A stretch of DNA of 64,000 nucleotides from Bilabrum cf. latius (taxonomy: Eukaryota; Bigyra: Bicosoecida; Bigyra; Bicosoecida), in contig OZ237766.1 in assembly GCA_965178125.1 (NCBI GenBank), positions 186,001 to 250,000 on the forward strand, written 5' to 3'. The notes beneath the pieces were generated by a model. It saw only the letters and a list, made by a program, of their open reading frames with translations. It had not been told where the DNA came from and searched no databases. Positions 1-13,500 of the stretch are shown piece after piece. The translations under genes were made by a program, and so were the position numbers. Each line of letters starts with the position of its first letter. The first letter of the stretch is position 1.

Positions 1-385
1 GCTTGGGAGCGGGAGAGCTCCTGCTGCAGAGCTCGCTCGCGTGCTGCGCTAGCTGCGTGTGCTGCCATCAGCTTGGCTTCGTTCTCCTGGGCGCGGGAAG
101 CGTCGATGCCGTAGCCCATGGCCGCGGCTTGAGCCTCCCGCAGCTCCCTCGCGAGCTCATGGGCGTGGCCCGACTGAGCAGCTGCCTCTGCCACAAAGCG
201 GCGCTCGTGCTCGGCGGCGGCGCGAGCAGCAGCGGCGGCTGCAGCCTCGCCTACCCCATCGCCAGAGCTTCGAGCTCCGTCAATTGGTCCATGTGAGCCC
301 GCAAGATCGCCTGCAATAGCGCTACCACCTGCGCAACATGGGCCAGTTGCAGTGAACAGGTATGCGGTGTGAAGCTGTGGAACGG
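1..385 (-). CDS. Partial coiled-coil protein, minus strand, cut by window start
   Basis: On the minus strand a frame without stops runs from about 385 to the window edge. Its last roughly 85 residues are rich in Ala, Glu, Arg and Gln with heptad-like spacing (stretches such as HELARELREAQAA and ARERALQQELSRSQ), which suggests a long alpha-helical coiled coil. The upstream part is Gly/Ser/Ala-rich. A possible splice acceptor (CCACAG) sits just upstream near 385, so this may be an internal exon. There is no methionine I would defend as a start. I recognise no family. The two other frames also lack early stops over parts of this stretch, so the frame choice rests on composition. Confidence 0.4.
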
Positions 386-1537
386 CTCAAATGCTTGCAC
401 AAAAGTGGCATTCATGAGATGGTATGGGGTTAACATATACAAGAGAGCTTGATTTGTACACATTGCTAAGTTATTGTACGTGGGACGGCCATGTTCACCC
501 ATTGTGCAGCAACATCGCTAGCATGTCACGCGCAGAAGTACCGTGCCGTGAAGCATGTGAAACATGCTAAGCAGTCACCCCAACGTGTTATCAATGATAC
601 ATACAACAATGTTTATATCATTGGAAGGAAGAAACATGATGAGCCACGGTTTCGCAGATATTCCAATGGCGTTCCCACGGGACACGACTGAAGCGATCCA
701 ACATTCAAGAGAGCTATGTAGTCAATAGCTTCCCGGCTTAAACCGCATAGACACACAACGAGTCTTACCACCACGACCTGCCACTGAATCCGCGGACCTT
801 CCTGCCATGTTTAGTACTGGAGCTGTGCGCAGAGATGCACAAGCTGCGATCCATTCACGAGCACCGCCCGGTCGCAACGTGAATATGACATATTTCGGAA
901 ATGTAATGAGCAATTTCAACCCTGATCGCGACGCAACGCGAGTGCTTCCTAACCACGCATTCCCACGATTGTATCCAACGACCCGTGAAATACCTTGCTT
1001 TTACAAGGGCTGTACCAAGTCGCGGTGGTCTGGCACTGCAATGCTTTGGGTGGTGGACAGGCGCAGCCGCTCCAGCGCATAGGCTGGATCATCAGCAGGA
1101 TTCAGCCGGCACACGTTCGGAGTTGCTTCTGCGATTGGATTGGCCAACAACGGGAATATCTTCTCTGAAGCAGGCTGCACGAACGTGCCGCCCGACAGAT
1201 TGGACAAGCGGTTGTAACCAGGAGGATCTGCCAGTTCCGGATTTTATAAAATGCGCAGAAGTCATAGATTGACTGACTAAAGTACAGGAATGCAATGCCA
1301 GTGAAGCGCCCGAAGCGTATCACTTCAGCAGCTCGCGGTGGGCGGCGTCGCGCGGGGCCCTCATCTGCAAGCCGACATCCCCTTGCATCGCAAGTAGGCA
1401 CACAGGCAGTGTAGCAGTCGCACAGCCATGGTCATGAAGTGGACACGTAGAACACATAGAGCTCAAAAGGGATTAAGTTTTCAGGGCGTAGCCAGCAGGG
1501 TGTCTCGGATACTGCACGTATCAGCGAGGATGACGAG
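386..1537. other. Mostly non-coding; one possible minus-strand exon
   Basis: This 1.15-kb stretch has lower GC than the flanking genes and no long frame. On the minus strand, about 80 codons from roughly 1240 down to a TAA at 1001-1003 read as a plausible C-terminal exon of balanced composition (it includes LSNLSGGTFVQPA and ANPIAEATPNVC). I recognise no family and cannot find its upstream exon. The region should also hold the 5' flank of the Iml1 gene that begins at or near 1538. Confidence 0.25.
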
Positions 1538-4500
1538 ATGATCTTGTTGCAGGGACGCTTGGCATGCCTCTTAGACATAGGGCAACATTCCGCAGCCTAC
1601 AGCAACGAAGATCTAATGGTACACCCTGACGTATTTCCGGAAATCGTACCTGGCACTCTTGTGGGGCTAGTCAAACTAAATGCTGCCTCAACCCGGCATG
1701 CGGTGTCCCTGGCCGAGCCGACTGGCGCAAGCTCTGTCGAGCCGCAGGTGCCTCCATCCCTGCCGAAATCGGGCATGACGCGACATGCGTACACGAACAC
1801 ATTGGGCGGGACCTATTCAGCGGCAGATCGCGCAAAGAGCCCTCGCATGGGCCCCTCGGCCTCACCTGCAGCCTCGTCCTCCAAACGAGCACTGAAGGGC
1901 CTAGAATCTCTGGGGTTGCGAGGAGAACAGGCTGCCGGCGCCGCGCAAATACTGCGAACCTTGGAGATGCGGGGCATATCTGGAGGGTCCAGTGCAGCCG
2001 CGTGGAGGGAGCGAGCATAGGAGCACTTGCTCGCCCCCTCCTTCCACGATGATGCTCACTCCAACCGCAGCCCGGAAGGCGGAGACGGTGCAGTCAACGA
2101 AGGTGCAGAAGGAGGCGCGGATAGCCCCGAACACGAGACTGGTGCCCCGACTGACGGGGCGCTTGGCACTCGTCACACGGATCCTGCCTCGCTGGCCGTG
2201 CCCGCCCTGGCTGTTCGAGGTCTGTCACCCGCCGCCGCTGCCGCACTGGCGTGCGCCATGCCGGCAGGTGCATCGCATGGTAGTGCGCACTAGTCAGCGC
2301 ATGCCTCCCCCGTGATCGCCTATTTGCGCGCGGGTCGCCTGGGGGCAGGCCGCCGCAGCCGATCCTCCGCAACAGTGTCCAAATCGGTCGCTAGGGCGCT
2401 AGGGCTGGTCGAAGGGCACTCGTCACACGGTGGAGCCTCCCTTCTCAGGCCCAGCCGTCCGATCGGGAGACCGCCCGTGCATGGCAGCGCGTTCGGCGGT
2501 CCAGATGGTGGCATGCGCGGCGCCACGGCTGGGATGGAGCGTGGGGAGGGGTCCGAGCAGGGCGAGGACGAGGGGTGGGGCAGCCGTGTGATGCTATTCG
2601 TAGCCACACCGTCGGACGCAACGGCTGACCGTGCCACGGTTATCATCCGACAGCGGTATTTGAACCGGGAAGACATGCTGAGGGCGCGTGCCGCAGCCTC
2701 CGTGCACGTGGCAGTCCAAGGCAGGCAGCTCAAGGCACTCGCGGGCCAGGACCTCCAGGTACAGGAGCTCTGGAGGGGAGGCGCGCGGCTGCACAGTGGG
2801 CTCCTGGGGGACGGGACCCGGCTTGTGTTCCGCACGAGATGCGCTGACGTCAGGCTGCTGGTGCAGGTCAGTCGCGAGATGTGGGGATGGGAAGAGGGTC
2901 AGGGCCGGCTGATGCTGGAGCGGGCCGTGGAGGGGTTCTTGGCCGATTTGGTGGCGGGTTGGCAGGAGCTGGGTGCTCGCCATAGGGTGACCGTACTGCT
3001 GTTCTCCAGGGCGAGGGTAGACGTGGATCCAGTGGTGGTCAAACTGGCCAACCGCAGGCTGGCGCTGCTGGGGCGTTCAGCAGCAGGCAGTGTGGGCGGT
3101 TCAAGTGGTGATGGCATCACGAGCAGTAGCGGCAGCAGCAGCAGCAGCAGCGATGATCGCAGCGCCAGTGGCAGTCGAAGCAAAGATGAAGATGGGCTGG
3201 GTCGGTGTGACGACGAGGGCATCAATAGCGCAGGAACGACCCCGGAGGTTCCTGCAGCTCGACCAGATCAGGGGGCCATGCCCCAGCTCCCAGCCGCGCT
3301 CCGTAGAATCGACAGGCAGCTGGAACGCACAGAGGGTTTCAAGTTGTGGAGCCGTAGCGGGGTGTACGACGATATTTTCGAAGGAAAGCGCGCGCTGTTC
3401 GTGGGGAAGGACGGGTGCGTGTACGAGGACTTCTACCACACGCTGTGCGAGCAGCAGACGTTTCCTGACTGGCGCCAGCTGCTGGGGCCGGTGATGGCCG
3501 CCATCTTGGACATGCCGCGTAAGGCAGGGTGGGGGATTGGGCCGGCGTGGCAGAGGCTCAGGGGGCTGGAGCGAGGGGAAAGGGGGGCAGGTGACATGGT
3601 CGGCGCACCGACAGCCGCGAGTGAGCAAGGCACCCCAGCAGGAAATGCAGCAGAGGCGCGAGCAGGGACCGAAGGCAGAGCATGCAGCAATGAACCTTTG
3701 CTGCCATCATTGCCTTCCTATCCATACTCAGGAGCAGTCCTCCCCTGCCTTGCTATGCAGGGAAACTTCCTGTAGGCCATCAACTTGTGCTTGAACTCCT
3801 TCGAGACTCATTTCCTGCGGAGAGAATTCGAGCACACGGGGCAGTTCATTGCGTGCGTGTCTGCGGGTCAGGGCGCATTTGCCGTTGACACCGAGCTGGC
3901 ACGGCTTACCAAGCTGAGGATGATGGACAATGGGATTGGCTGCGACTTGGTGTGCCTCTCAAAGCCGCCGCTGCACAACACACCCATATTCATCCATCCG
4001 CAGACAGGCAGCAAGGGACAGGCCTGCGCAGGCGCTGCTTCGAAGAAAATGAGCAAGGCAAAGGACCGAGCAACAGCTCACGCTTCTGCTCGGGCGCAGC
4101 CCAAGTCCAGCGCCCGCCCCCCCTCGTCCCGCTTCTCTATGCCCTACTGGATGCATTGCAGCTTCTACCAGGAGGCTGCACCGGGGGAACTGCCAGCGTG
4201 GGCGCAGGCAGCCGGCATCGACAGAGATGTGTTTGGTGTGGGGAGGGCAGGCCCGGGGGCTGGCCTCTCCTCTGCAGCACCCTCGCGGGCTCGCTCCATG
4301 CAGCCACCGGGCGGCGGAAGGCGGCAGTCGAGCGGGATGATCACAGAGGCGGGAGGTGCGAGCGGTGCAGTGAGAGAAAGCGGTCCTGCCTTGGATCTAG
4401 GGCTGGCCCCGCTGCTGCCAGCCAGGGATGGCGTGGTACCCATCCTCCCAGCGCTGAGGCAAGCTGCGATGCATGGACTCTCAGCCATTGATATGCCCGG

Positions 4501-7500
4501 TGGTGCTACTGGTGCTGGTGCTGGTGCTAGTGGGCTTGGGTCGCAGCACCCGTGGGCCCTTGCTACCACGCTGGGCAGAGGGCCAAGCACGGACATCGAC
4601 CGACTGCTGTCCATGTATCTGCCCCGACTAGCCCCGGGAGGCACTGAGGTGCCTTGGGCGCTCCTTGGTCAGTTGAAACTGGAGCGGCTGGTGAGCGTGC
4701 TGCCGATGCCGCACGGGCTAGGTACATCCAGAGTGACCGGTGATAGCGCGGGGTTGATCGAAGACGAAGTAGCCCAAGCAGGCAAGGATGCGGCCCCAGG
4801 TGACATTGAAGTCGATGGCAGCGGCTGGGCCGCATCTCCTCGACTAGGGCGGTGGCACGGCCGGGGCATCTCGAGCGCATCACGAGCTGGGTCCAGTGAT
4901 GGGCAGGCCAAGCCTCGCGCTGATGCACCCTCTATTTCGCTCGGGGATGCGATGCGCCGCGCTCGCGTCAAGATCGCTGGCTTGACCCCCTTCAGGGTCG
5001 TTGATCTGGAGAGATCAAGCGTTGTGGCAACAGCCAGCAAGGCGGGAACTGCGGTGGCGCCTGCCTCGGCTGCAGTAGGGGCTACCCCCCGTGCTGCCGG
5101 AGTGGCATTGGAGCCAGGCAGGGCCCAAGCGGCGGTACGCGGAGAGGCGCAGGCCGCCATTGGAGGGACTTCCTCCAGCCTGCTGGCCCCCACGTCTTTG
5201 CCCGCCGGTTTCCCTGGCTCCATTGCAGCGGGAGCGGCAGCCAGGGTCGCGGCCGGGGGTCGGCCTGTGGGAACTGGCCGGCTCAGCCCGCCCCCAGCGT
5301 CAGAAAGGTCAGCAAGTGCGGCCACATGCCCCACTCAATCTAGTGTGACGAGTGCCACCAACGCCCCTGTACTTGGCGCATCTGAAGCCCTCCCGACTAG
5401 GCAGGTGTCGCCCATGGTGCTGCCTCCCGCGGAGGCGCTTGGCCTGGGCCTTGGGGAGGATGCAAGCGGCAGGATGATGTCCGCAGCCAGTGCAGCCAGT
5501 GCCACGGAGGAGCCTGCAGAGGTGCGCAGAACAGTCCCGGCAGGTCAAGGTGCAGAGCCTGCTGATAAGAGGTCTGGTGCCTGTGCTCAAGCGCAGCATG
5601 TCGGCTCCGGTGTCGCGGCCTCACAGCGCACGGCGGGCGCTGGTCGTATTCAAACGTTCGCACGCAACACCCATTCGCTCGAGCTGCGTGCCACCGTGAT
5701 CGGCACACAGGCAATGCTGACGGGGCTCGTTGATGACGAGGGTGATGCCGAGCATGGCGTGGGTGAAGAAGACGAAGACGAGGACGGCGACGGCGAAGGC
5801 GAAGGCGAGGGGCTGGCTGGTACCCGGTCCACAGCCACGACTGCGGAGATGGCGAAGAAACAGGGCAGCAGCGAACGGAAGGATGGAATCATCGGAGGCG
5901 ATGCATACGCTGCAGATAGTCTGAATAGTGAAAATAGTGAGCTTGCTGTTGGTACTGGGCCTGGACCTGCCGATGGGCGTGCAGTGTCCGGGTCAGGTGG
6001 ACCTGGGCTCGGCAAGGGTGGTGTGAGCACCACGGCAGGTGGCAGCAGCGGTCCAGGGTAGTAGCCGGGGGTTGTGACAGGGGCGCGTACGGAGGAACGG
6101 GGTGCATGGGGACGAGAGGGTGCATCGCACGGCCGTGACGCGGCGGCGGATGCAGTGGCAAGGCGAAGGAGAGAGGACGGCAGGACGCCGCACCTGGGAC
6201 CCTTGGGCAGTGACGCAGACACTCGTCACACCCAAGACGCCAAACACGAGAAGCACGCTCTCCTGCCGAGCCATGGGGCCGGCGGCCGCGGTTCCGAGCA
6301 TGCAGCTGTCGGCCAGTCTCCTCCCAGCGGAGGCGTTGCTCCCATCACGCCGAAGAGTGACTCCACCTGGAGATCTGGGTCAGGGTCAGGCTCGCAGCGC
6401 ACTCGTCACAGCATGGGCAAAGGCAGTGCATTGGGGCGGAGGCGCAGGCGCACAAGGGCGCGAGTGGCGGTTCCGGTGGCGCATTTATGGCTCCGAACGC
6501 CCCAAGGAGTCCCTGTGTGCGCGGTGTCTCTCGAAATGGCGCTCCATATGCTGGCACAGCTGCGGGTGTCCTTCAGCGGCAAAGGAACCGGCAGCCACGG
6601 GGTGGTCGCTGGTGCTAGTGCTGGGGCTGGGGCTGGGGCTGGGTTTTGGGGCGCTGGGTCGCACGGTTCTCTGGATAGCCGATTCATGGTCGGCAGGATT
6701 GGGGATGCTTTGCGCGGCGCCGTTGTTCCGCTGGCCTCTGTCTCCGGGCTTGGGTCGAGCGGTGTGCTTGGCGGGCACAGCTCGTCCGGCACCGAGGCCG
6801 GGGCCGACAACAGCAGCGCCGGGGAGGGCGTCGGGTTGGGCCTGGGGCTTGGCATTGGGCTTGGGATCGGGATGGGGGCGGCGTCTGCTACCAGCACTTG
6901 GGGAGATGCGGAAGGGGCCAGCAGGAGCAGCGACTCTGCAGCAGCACAGCAGCAACAAGAAGGCAGCTCCGTTGACACGCATGTGCGACATGCAGCGGGA
7001 GCAGGGGCCGATGGAGGAGGAGGACGAGAAGGAGAAGGAAAAGGAGCGCACGCTGGCGATGGTGGTCTAGATGATTCACCCCACCTGGATGCCGATAGCT
7101 CTAACAAGGTCGGTACAGGTCTGAATGCCGAGGACGGCGCGATGCACCGGCACGCTTCCGAATCTGACAAGGCCAAGCGGACTGCCGCCGTACCCACTGG
7201 GGCGCACCAGGCAGTGATCGACGCAGTGGACCGATCTGTGTCATCCCCGGGGCCACGGGGCATGCACGGGTCTGCAAGCATGTCTTCTCTGCCATCCGCG
7301 CTGGTACCCGGTTGGAGTGGCGGAAGCGGGGCCAGGGGCCGCGGCGCCCATCGCGGGAGGGGTGCAAGGCCTAGGGGCAGGGGCGTGCTTCGAGTCACCA
7401 GCAGCAGCAGCCGAGGCCGAGCCACCGCGAGGCGGACCCCAGGTGGGAGCGTTCTGCCTGCACGATCCGTTGGGTTCCATGACCATGGCGGCGGTGGAGA

Positions 7501-10500
7501 AGACAGCACCCAGGATCGAACGGCCGCTAGCAGTGGCAGCAGCACGAACGGCGATCTCTCCGGGCCTAGTGCGGCGTCAGGCAGCCAAGGAGGCAGCTCC
7601 GGTGCGCGTGACATCAGCGGCGGGCTGAACGCAGATAGTAAGCCGGGCGACCGTGCAGCGGGCTCGCTGCCTGGCGCTGGCGCTGGTGCGGCCGATCTGG
7701 ATCTAGTGCGGCCGCTGACAGGGGGTCGGCAGCGAGCGAGCAGCGCGGGTTATGCTGGTCTGAGCAAGGTAGGCATGAGGAGAGGTATAGGAAGTGGCGG
7801 GACTCCCAGGTCCAGATCCAGTTCAAGGGGAGGGGTGAGGGGGTGGGTGCCCAGGCGGCGCCGCGCCGGAAGTCGACTCTCGGTCAGCTCTGGCGGGTCT
7901 GCCGGGCCTGCCCGCCTCATGTCCAGCGGAGGCGTGGGCGCCCCGCAGCTCTTCGGGGAGTCCCGGCTGGCCATGCTGCAGGGGAGGGTGCGGGAGGGTC
8001 TGCAGGCTGTGGCGGTGGACGGCGTGCTGGTGGCGGTCGACCGCGGAGAGCCATGGGTGGATTTCACGGTGGGGGGTGGCGGCGGTGTGACGAGTGGCGA
8101 CGAGGCCGGCGGTGCGGTGATCGAGAGGGGTGCCGGGTCCGTTGGGGCGCTGCTTCGGTTTGAGCACTGGGCGGTGCGCGGCGCCGTCGGTTCCGCTGAA
8201 ATGTACTGCGTGCGGGACTTGCTGGCGGGCGGCGTGGGTGCTCCAAGAGAGGTTGCCGTGGTGCTGGACGAGCACGGCACCGGTGGAGCACACGACGAGG
8301 AGGAGGATCGCGACGGTGGAGAGCAAAACGAGGGCGAGGAGCCGGATGCGAGCCACGCCGCCAAGAAGCTGGGCTCGCCGGCTGGTGGTCACGGCGAGGC
8401 GGATGGCACCGTCGCACTTGGGGTGGCGCGGGTGCTGGCCGGGCTGACCCTGGTTCAAGTTCCGGTTTGGTCGCAGGCAGATGCCCCCCCGCGCGTCGCG
8501 GGTCTTTCTGTGAGTGACAGGGCGCCGTTTGTGGCCCGGTTGGGGTTTGCCGACAGCCCTGCAGGTGGGTTTGGCAGGGCCGGGCCGAGGGTTGGACTGC
8601 CCGTAAACGGCGGCTGGATGCGGGGCACTGTGGATGGAGAAAGGTCCACCCCTGCCGGTAAAGCGAGTTGGTCCACAGCACTGCGGCTGCTTCGCCACTC
8701 GGTTCGGTCAACCAGAAAGGCAGCCGACCTTGCATCGCGCCACGTGGGCGGGGTGCTTCAGACTGGCAGTGAAGAGGCCGGTGACTTGCAGCTCGCGGTG
8801 TAGCAATCCCATAGCAGCCGATATCAGCAGCATGGTGCGGTGGTTGCCTCCCGCTGGGCAGAGGAGTCAGGCATAGGGGTGTAGGATAGAGACAAAACAA
8901 CAGATTCCCGACACAGACACACTGGTGGTCCGGCCACCGCCATCGACAGGACCATGCGGCAGGAGCTGATGCTCGGGGCCAGGGAACACATTTTGGACGA
9001 GGCGCGGGTGCCCGGGGAGGTTCATGTCGCAACCATTGCGCGCGCGTCCGACCGTATGTTCCCATCCTGCGTGTATGCAAGCGGCGGTGCGACCGGCAAA
9101 GAAGCAGATGGCATCGGCTCCAGAGATACTCGATTGCTGCAACGTCTCGGAGACGAGTCAATCTTCCGGCCAAGGATTTAGGGCCTACGGAATCTTCGGA
9201 ATCCCAATGTTGTCCTGCTAGAGACGGTGGGAGTTCTGCTGGCCGAGGGAGCAGGCGTGCGGCGCGTCTCGAAGTCTGCGCTGCAGCAGCAGCTGGCTCA
9301 TCAGGGTTAGGGCCTCGGAGATGCAAGCCACTCGGAGCACAGAGGTGTCTCTAGTATCAGGTCCGGACACGACGTGGCTTCCCTTCGTATCCGTGTGACA
9401 GGGGCCGGTCACGGCCGCCAGCACGAAGATGCCAAGGGGCCGGCGCATGGGCACGAGCCGTGTCCTCCCACCCAGGGACAGTTGGACCGCAGAGAGAGGG
9501 TTCTGTCGGAGCCAGCCCTATCCCAGAGGAGCAGGTACGATACAGAGTCGCAGCCTGGATCTCGGGGTTCTGATTCCGAGTCCCGCGGGGACCTGACCCC
9601 CACCGCCCCCCCACTGCAGTCGAAGGATGGCGCTGGCGTCGCTTCCACAGGACGTGAGGGGGCCAGCAGGAGAAGCCAGGTAGATAGCCACTCGGTCAGC
9701 GGTCGGTCCACCGGTGGATCGGAGTCGAGGCGTGGAGTGTCCCGGTGGCGCGGGCGGGCAGACAGCACCGGATCTGGGAGTGCGGTGGGACTGCCAGTGG
9801 ACGGGCCAGCTGGCCGCAGCGGCGCGCAGTCGCAGTCTGTGCCGCACTCGCCTACGTCTGTTCGGGATGAAAAGGACGATGTCGCACTCAAAGGGAATGC
9901 GCAGCATGGTGCCATCGGAGGTATACGCGCAGAGGCAGGGGGTCGAGGATCGATGGCTATGCTTGGATCTGGGCCGCATGACAGTAGCAGTGGCCGCAAC
10001 AGCAGCACCGGCAGTGGTGGTGGTGGTGGTGGTGGTGGTGGTGGGGTAGCAAGCTCGCAGGTCATGGCTCGCCGCGGCATACAGGTACAGGGTACTCGGC
10101 ACTCCTACCCAAGATCACCACTGGCCAAACCCGTCCAAGTTCCGGGGTCTCAGTCTGGCAGGTGGCCTAACACGGCTAGTCGAGTCGCGGCAACTGCATC
10201 TGACCTGCAGGGGCTTGAGCGTGGGCCGGCGTACGGATCAGCGGGGTCGGGATCGCTTCCCAATTCTTCATCTTTTAGTGGCGTGGGTCTTGTCCGTGGT
10301 ATGGGCATGGGTGCCGTGCAAAGGCAAGGGGTCAGCCTCAGTGGGTCGGACCTAGGACGAAACGCCTGGGGCACCCTCGGCTCTTAGCTGCCGAGCGTAG
10401 TGGAAGAGGTTGCAACCGGCGCTGAGGACCCGCAGCGGGAAGACTCAGCGCAGCCTTCCGGCTCCGGATCCGCGCCTCGTCTCCGGGAGAGATCAAGCTC

Positions 10501-13500
10501 AACACCAGGCAGGAGCAGGAGCAGGAGCAGGAGCAGGGCATCCGACAGTGCCAGCACATCCCCCGTCGACAGCGGCTTCGGTTCCCCTGCCACGCTGGCG
10601 GTTGCAACCGATCGTGCGGGAGACGAGGGGGGCACCTCAACGGCCCCCGTTCCCATCCGAGGCGCGGGGGAGCCGGGCAGCCGCCGCAGCAGCCTAACCA
10701 TGGAGCCTCCCAGGGAACAAGGAGGATCCTCAAGGAGCTCTCCTCTGCATGAAGGCCCGCTGCCTCCCGAGGCCATCTCGATGGTGAAGCTCGAGCCGGC
10801 CGTGCCTGCATAGTCTAATCATAATGTTGCAGCGAGGCATGGACAGCTGCCTACCAGTGCTGTGCCCGTCCTGGCAAACTCCAGATCCATCGTCGTACAG
10901 GCGGATGGCGGGAACCAGCAACAGGACGACGATACCGTCGTCATGTCGCTGCCTCCTCCACCCGGGCCTGGGGCCATGTCCAGCAGCTTACCCAGCTCGC
11001 CCGTGTCCGGGCTGCGACAGAGTAGGCATACGAGCCAGTCTAGGTCCAGGCCAGAGTCACCAGTGTAGTCAGCTGATCTGCAGGGAGCTGGCAGGCAGGG
11101 GTAGGGCGACAGCCTGGCTGGCCCAAGCTCAACGGTACTATCCTCAATGCGGGCCCAGAACTAGAGCTAGCAGGGCCAGACGCCATCCCACGTCCAGGGC
11201 AGCCACCAAGCCTCAGAACTGAATACGGTGAAGCTTGCCGCACGGGACGCAGCTGCAGACTCTCTCTCGAGGTCGCATGATCCGAGTGGTGCTGACGCGC
11301 ACTCATCACACCAGTAGGTGCTCCACCCCATGGAGCCGCCCCCCATGACACTCGGCGTGTCAGCCTCCTCTTCTGCCGCATCGTCAACTAGTGGCCACCT
11401 GTCTCAGGATCCCAAGCAGCCGGCAAAACAGCGGCTTCAGCACCAGCCCCCTGTGGGACAGACAGCTTCGCTACATGAACCTGGGCCCGGCAGCACACAG
11501 CCTGCAGCATTTAGTGATCAAAGGACACAACATGCAAGTGCAGCTCCGGCTCCGGCCCAGGGCACGGCTCAGGCTCCGAGCCGACCTGCACATGCAGCCC
11601 ATGCATCGCAGCCAGCCCCCACCCCCAAGCCGGCGCACGGCAGGCTGAACTGGAGGGGCATCAACCCATTCCGTCGCAGGGCAGATTTCGACACGGCCGT
11701 GTCAGGCAACCGTAGCCGCTGGCAGCACATCTTCCCCGCCCTGACGTTTGCTGCGACGGCTGAAGGCTGGGAGGCAGCGGACGCCGCCGGGCCCGCACTC
11801 GCCGCTGCCATGGCTTCTTCCAAGGGGGACGGCTGGGCCAGGCTAAACGAAGCCCTGGAGAGGGGCGAGGGTGACGCGCTGGGCATGCTGGCGGGGGATG
11901 GCGCCGCGCGGACTGCGGAACCGGCTCGGCTGCTCGGTTCGTTCAAGCCGAACTGGCCCGGACTTCTGTAGCCAGCCGTGCTGCCGCTCACCACTGGGTA
12001 CATGCCCACCCCTCAGCAAATCGATTCCGAGTTCGCCATGCACACGTACTCCGTTACGCTACCGAGGAGCATCCTTCGTCTCGAGGACGACGAGGAGATG
12101 GAGGGCGCGGGGGATTGGCAGCGGCTGGGACAGGGAGACGGCCTGCAGGACAGTAGCAGGGCAGGCGTCCCGGCCCCGGTCGCAACCTCGGATCGTGCCT
12201 CCAGGGAACAACAGCGGCTCAGTGGGGCGGTACAGGCGGTGACCGCGTTTCTAGAGATGGTGGGGCAGCGCCTCATGCACGAATACCAGCTCGTCGTTGT
12301 TCCCCAGGGAACACAATCCCCATCCCAAAGTGGTGCTGGCAGCGCGGGGGCTGCTCGTGGCCACCGCGAGAGTGGTGGGACTTGGTCCCAGGGGGAACAC
12401 CTGGCCCAGCGGTCCCGCGGCACAACGGTCCGACAGGCGGTGCTTCGGGAGGTGCGCGTGGCTCTTCAGGCCCTGGGCGTGTCTGGCACTTGGGGCGGGC
12501 TGGGGGCAGGGGCGATGGGCGGGGGGGTGGCCCGGCGGCAGGTGGCCGGCTCGTCGATCCTGGGTGGGATCGATAGCGCGACATTGCGCGGCGCCGGCGG
12601 AGTCGGTTCCGCAGGGTCAGGTCCCGGGGCAGCGGGCCACGACACCGTCACGGTTCGCGCCACCCTGGGAACGTCCATCCACGTGCTGACCCTGGACCTG
12701 GGCCAGGCCACGGTGAGGGTGGCGCTGCACACGCGGGTGGCAAAAGCACGACCAAGCCGGCCAGCGCAGCAGCGGAACGGTGCTTCGGCCGCGGGGCAGC
12801 ATGGAGTATCGAGAGATCTGATTGGCGACGCTTCTGACGCGCGGTCGCAAATATCTGCGACCAGCCGGGACAGGCACTTGCTTCGCCAGGGTGGTCGCAG
12901 GGGCTCCAGCAGCAGCGCTTGGGGAGCGCAGTCTGTGGGGGGCCGCAGCAGCCATGGACCCGGAGCCGATGCAGGCGGCGAGCCTGCCAGGCGGTACGGC
13001 AGGCGCGGGTCCCTGCTGGCAGCGCAGCAGTCACCCGGCAGGTCCACGGTGGTGGACTATGGGCTCTCTGGGCGGGACCAGGACGGTGGCGGCGGCGGCG
13101 GCCGGGAAAGCTCGCAGTCGCTGGTCGTGAGAGGGAGTGTGACGAGTGCGGGGGCTGGGGTAGGTGCCGGTGTGCCCATCCCCAGGCAGGGATCGCAACC
13201 CGCGGCTGGCGGTATGCTGGCTGGTACAGGCTGTACTAGGGCCCCAAGCAGCAGCGCTAGCCTGGCGTCTGCTGACGGGTCCGTGAGGGCGACAGTGGCT
13301 CCGGGTCCTCTGTCGCCGCCTCTGATCGGATCGGGGCCCGCGATCGGTTCCGCAATCCGCGCGGCACCAGCCACCAGCTGGACCCCCATCGCACGGACTG
13401 GGGTCGGTTCCCTGTCTTCTGCTCGTCGGTCCTCGGGGCTGCTGCCGCCGCCAGGTGTGACGAATGCGGTGTAGGGAGCTGGCACCCCGCCTGGTGTCCT

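Noticed and set aside
6102-7614. Long overlapping frames on both strands within Iml1 (for example plus 6102-7070, minus 6406-7614)
   Set aside because: High-GC, repetitive coding DNA gives long shadow frames; their products are low-complexity and lack homology.
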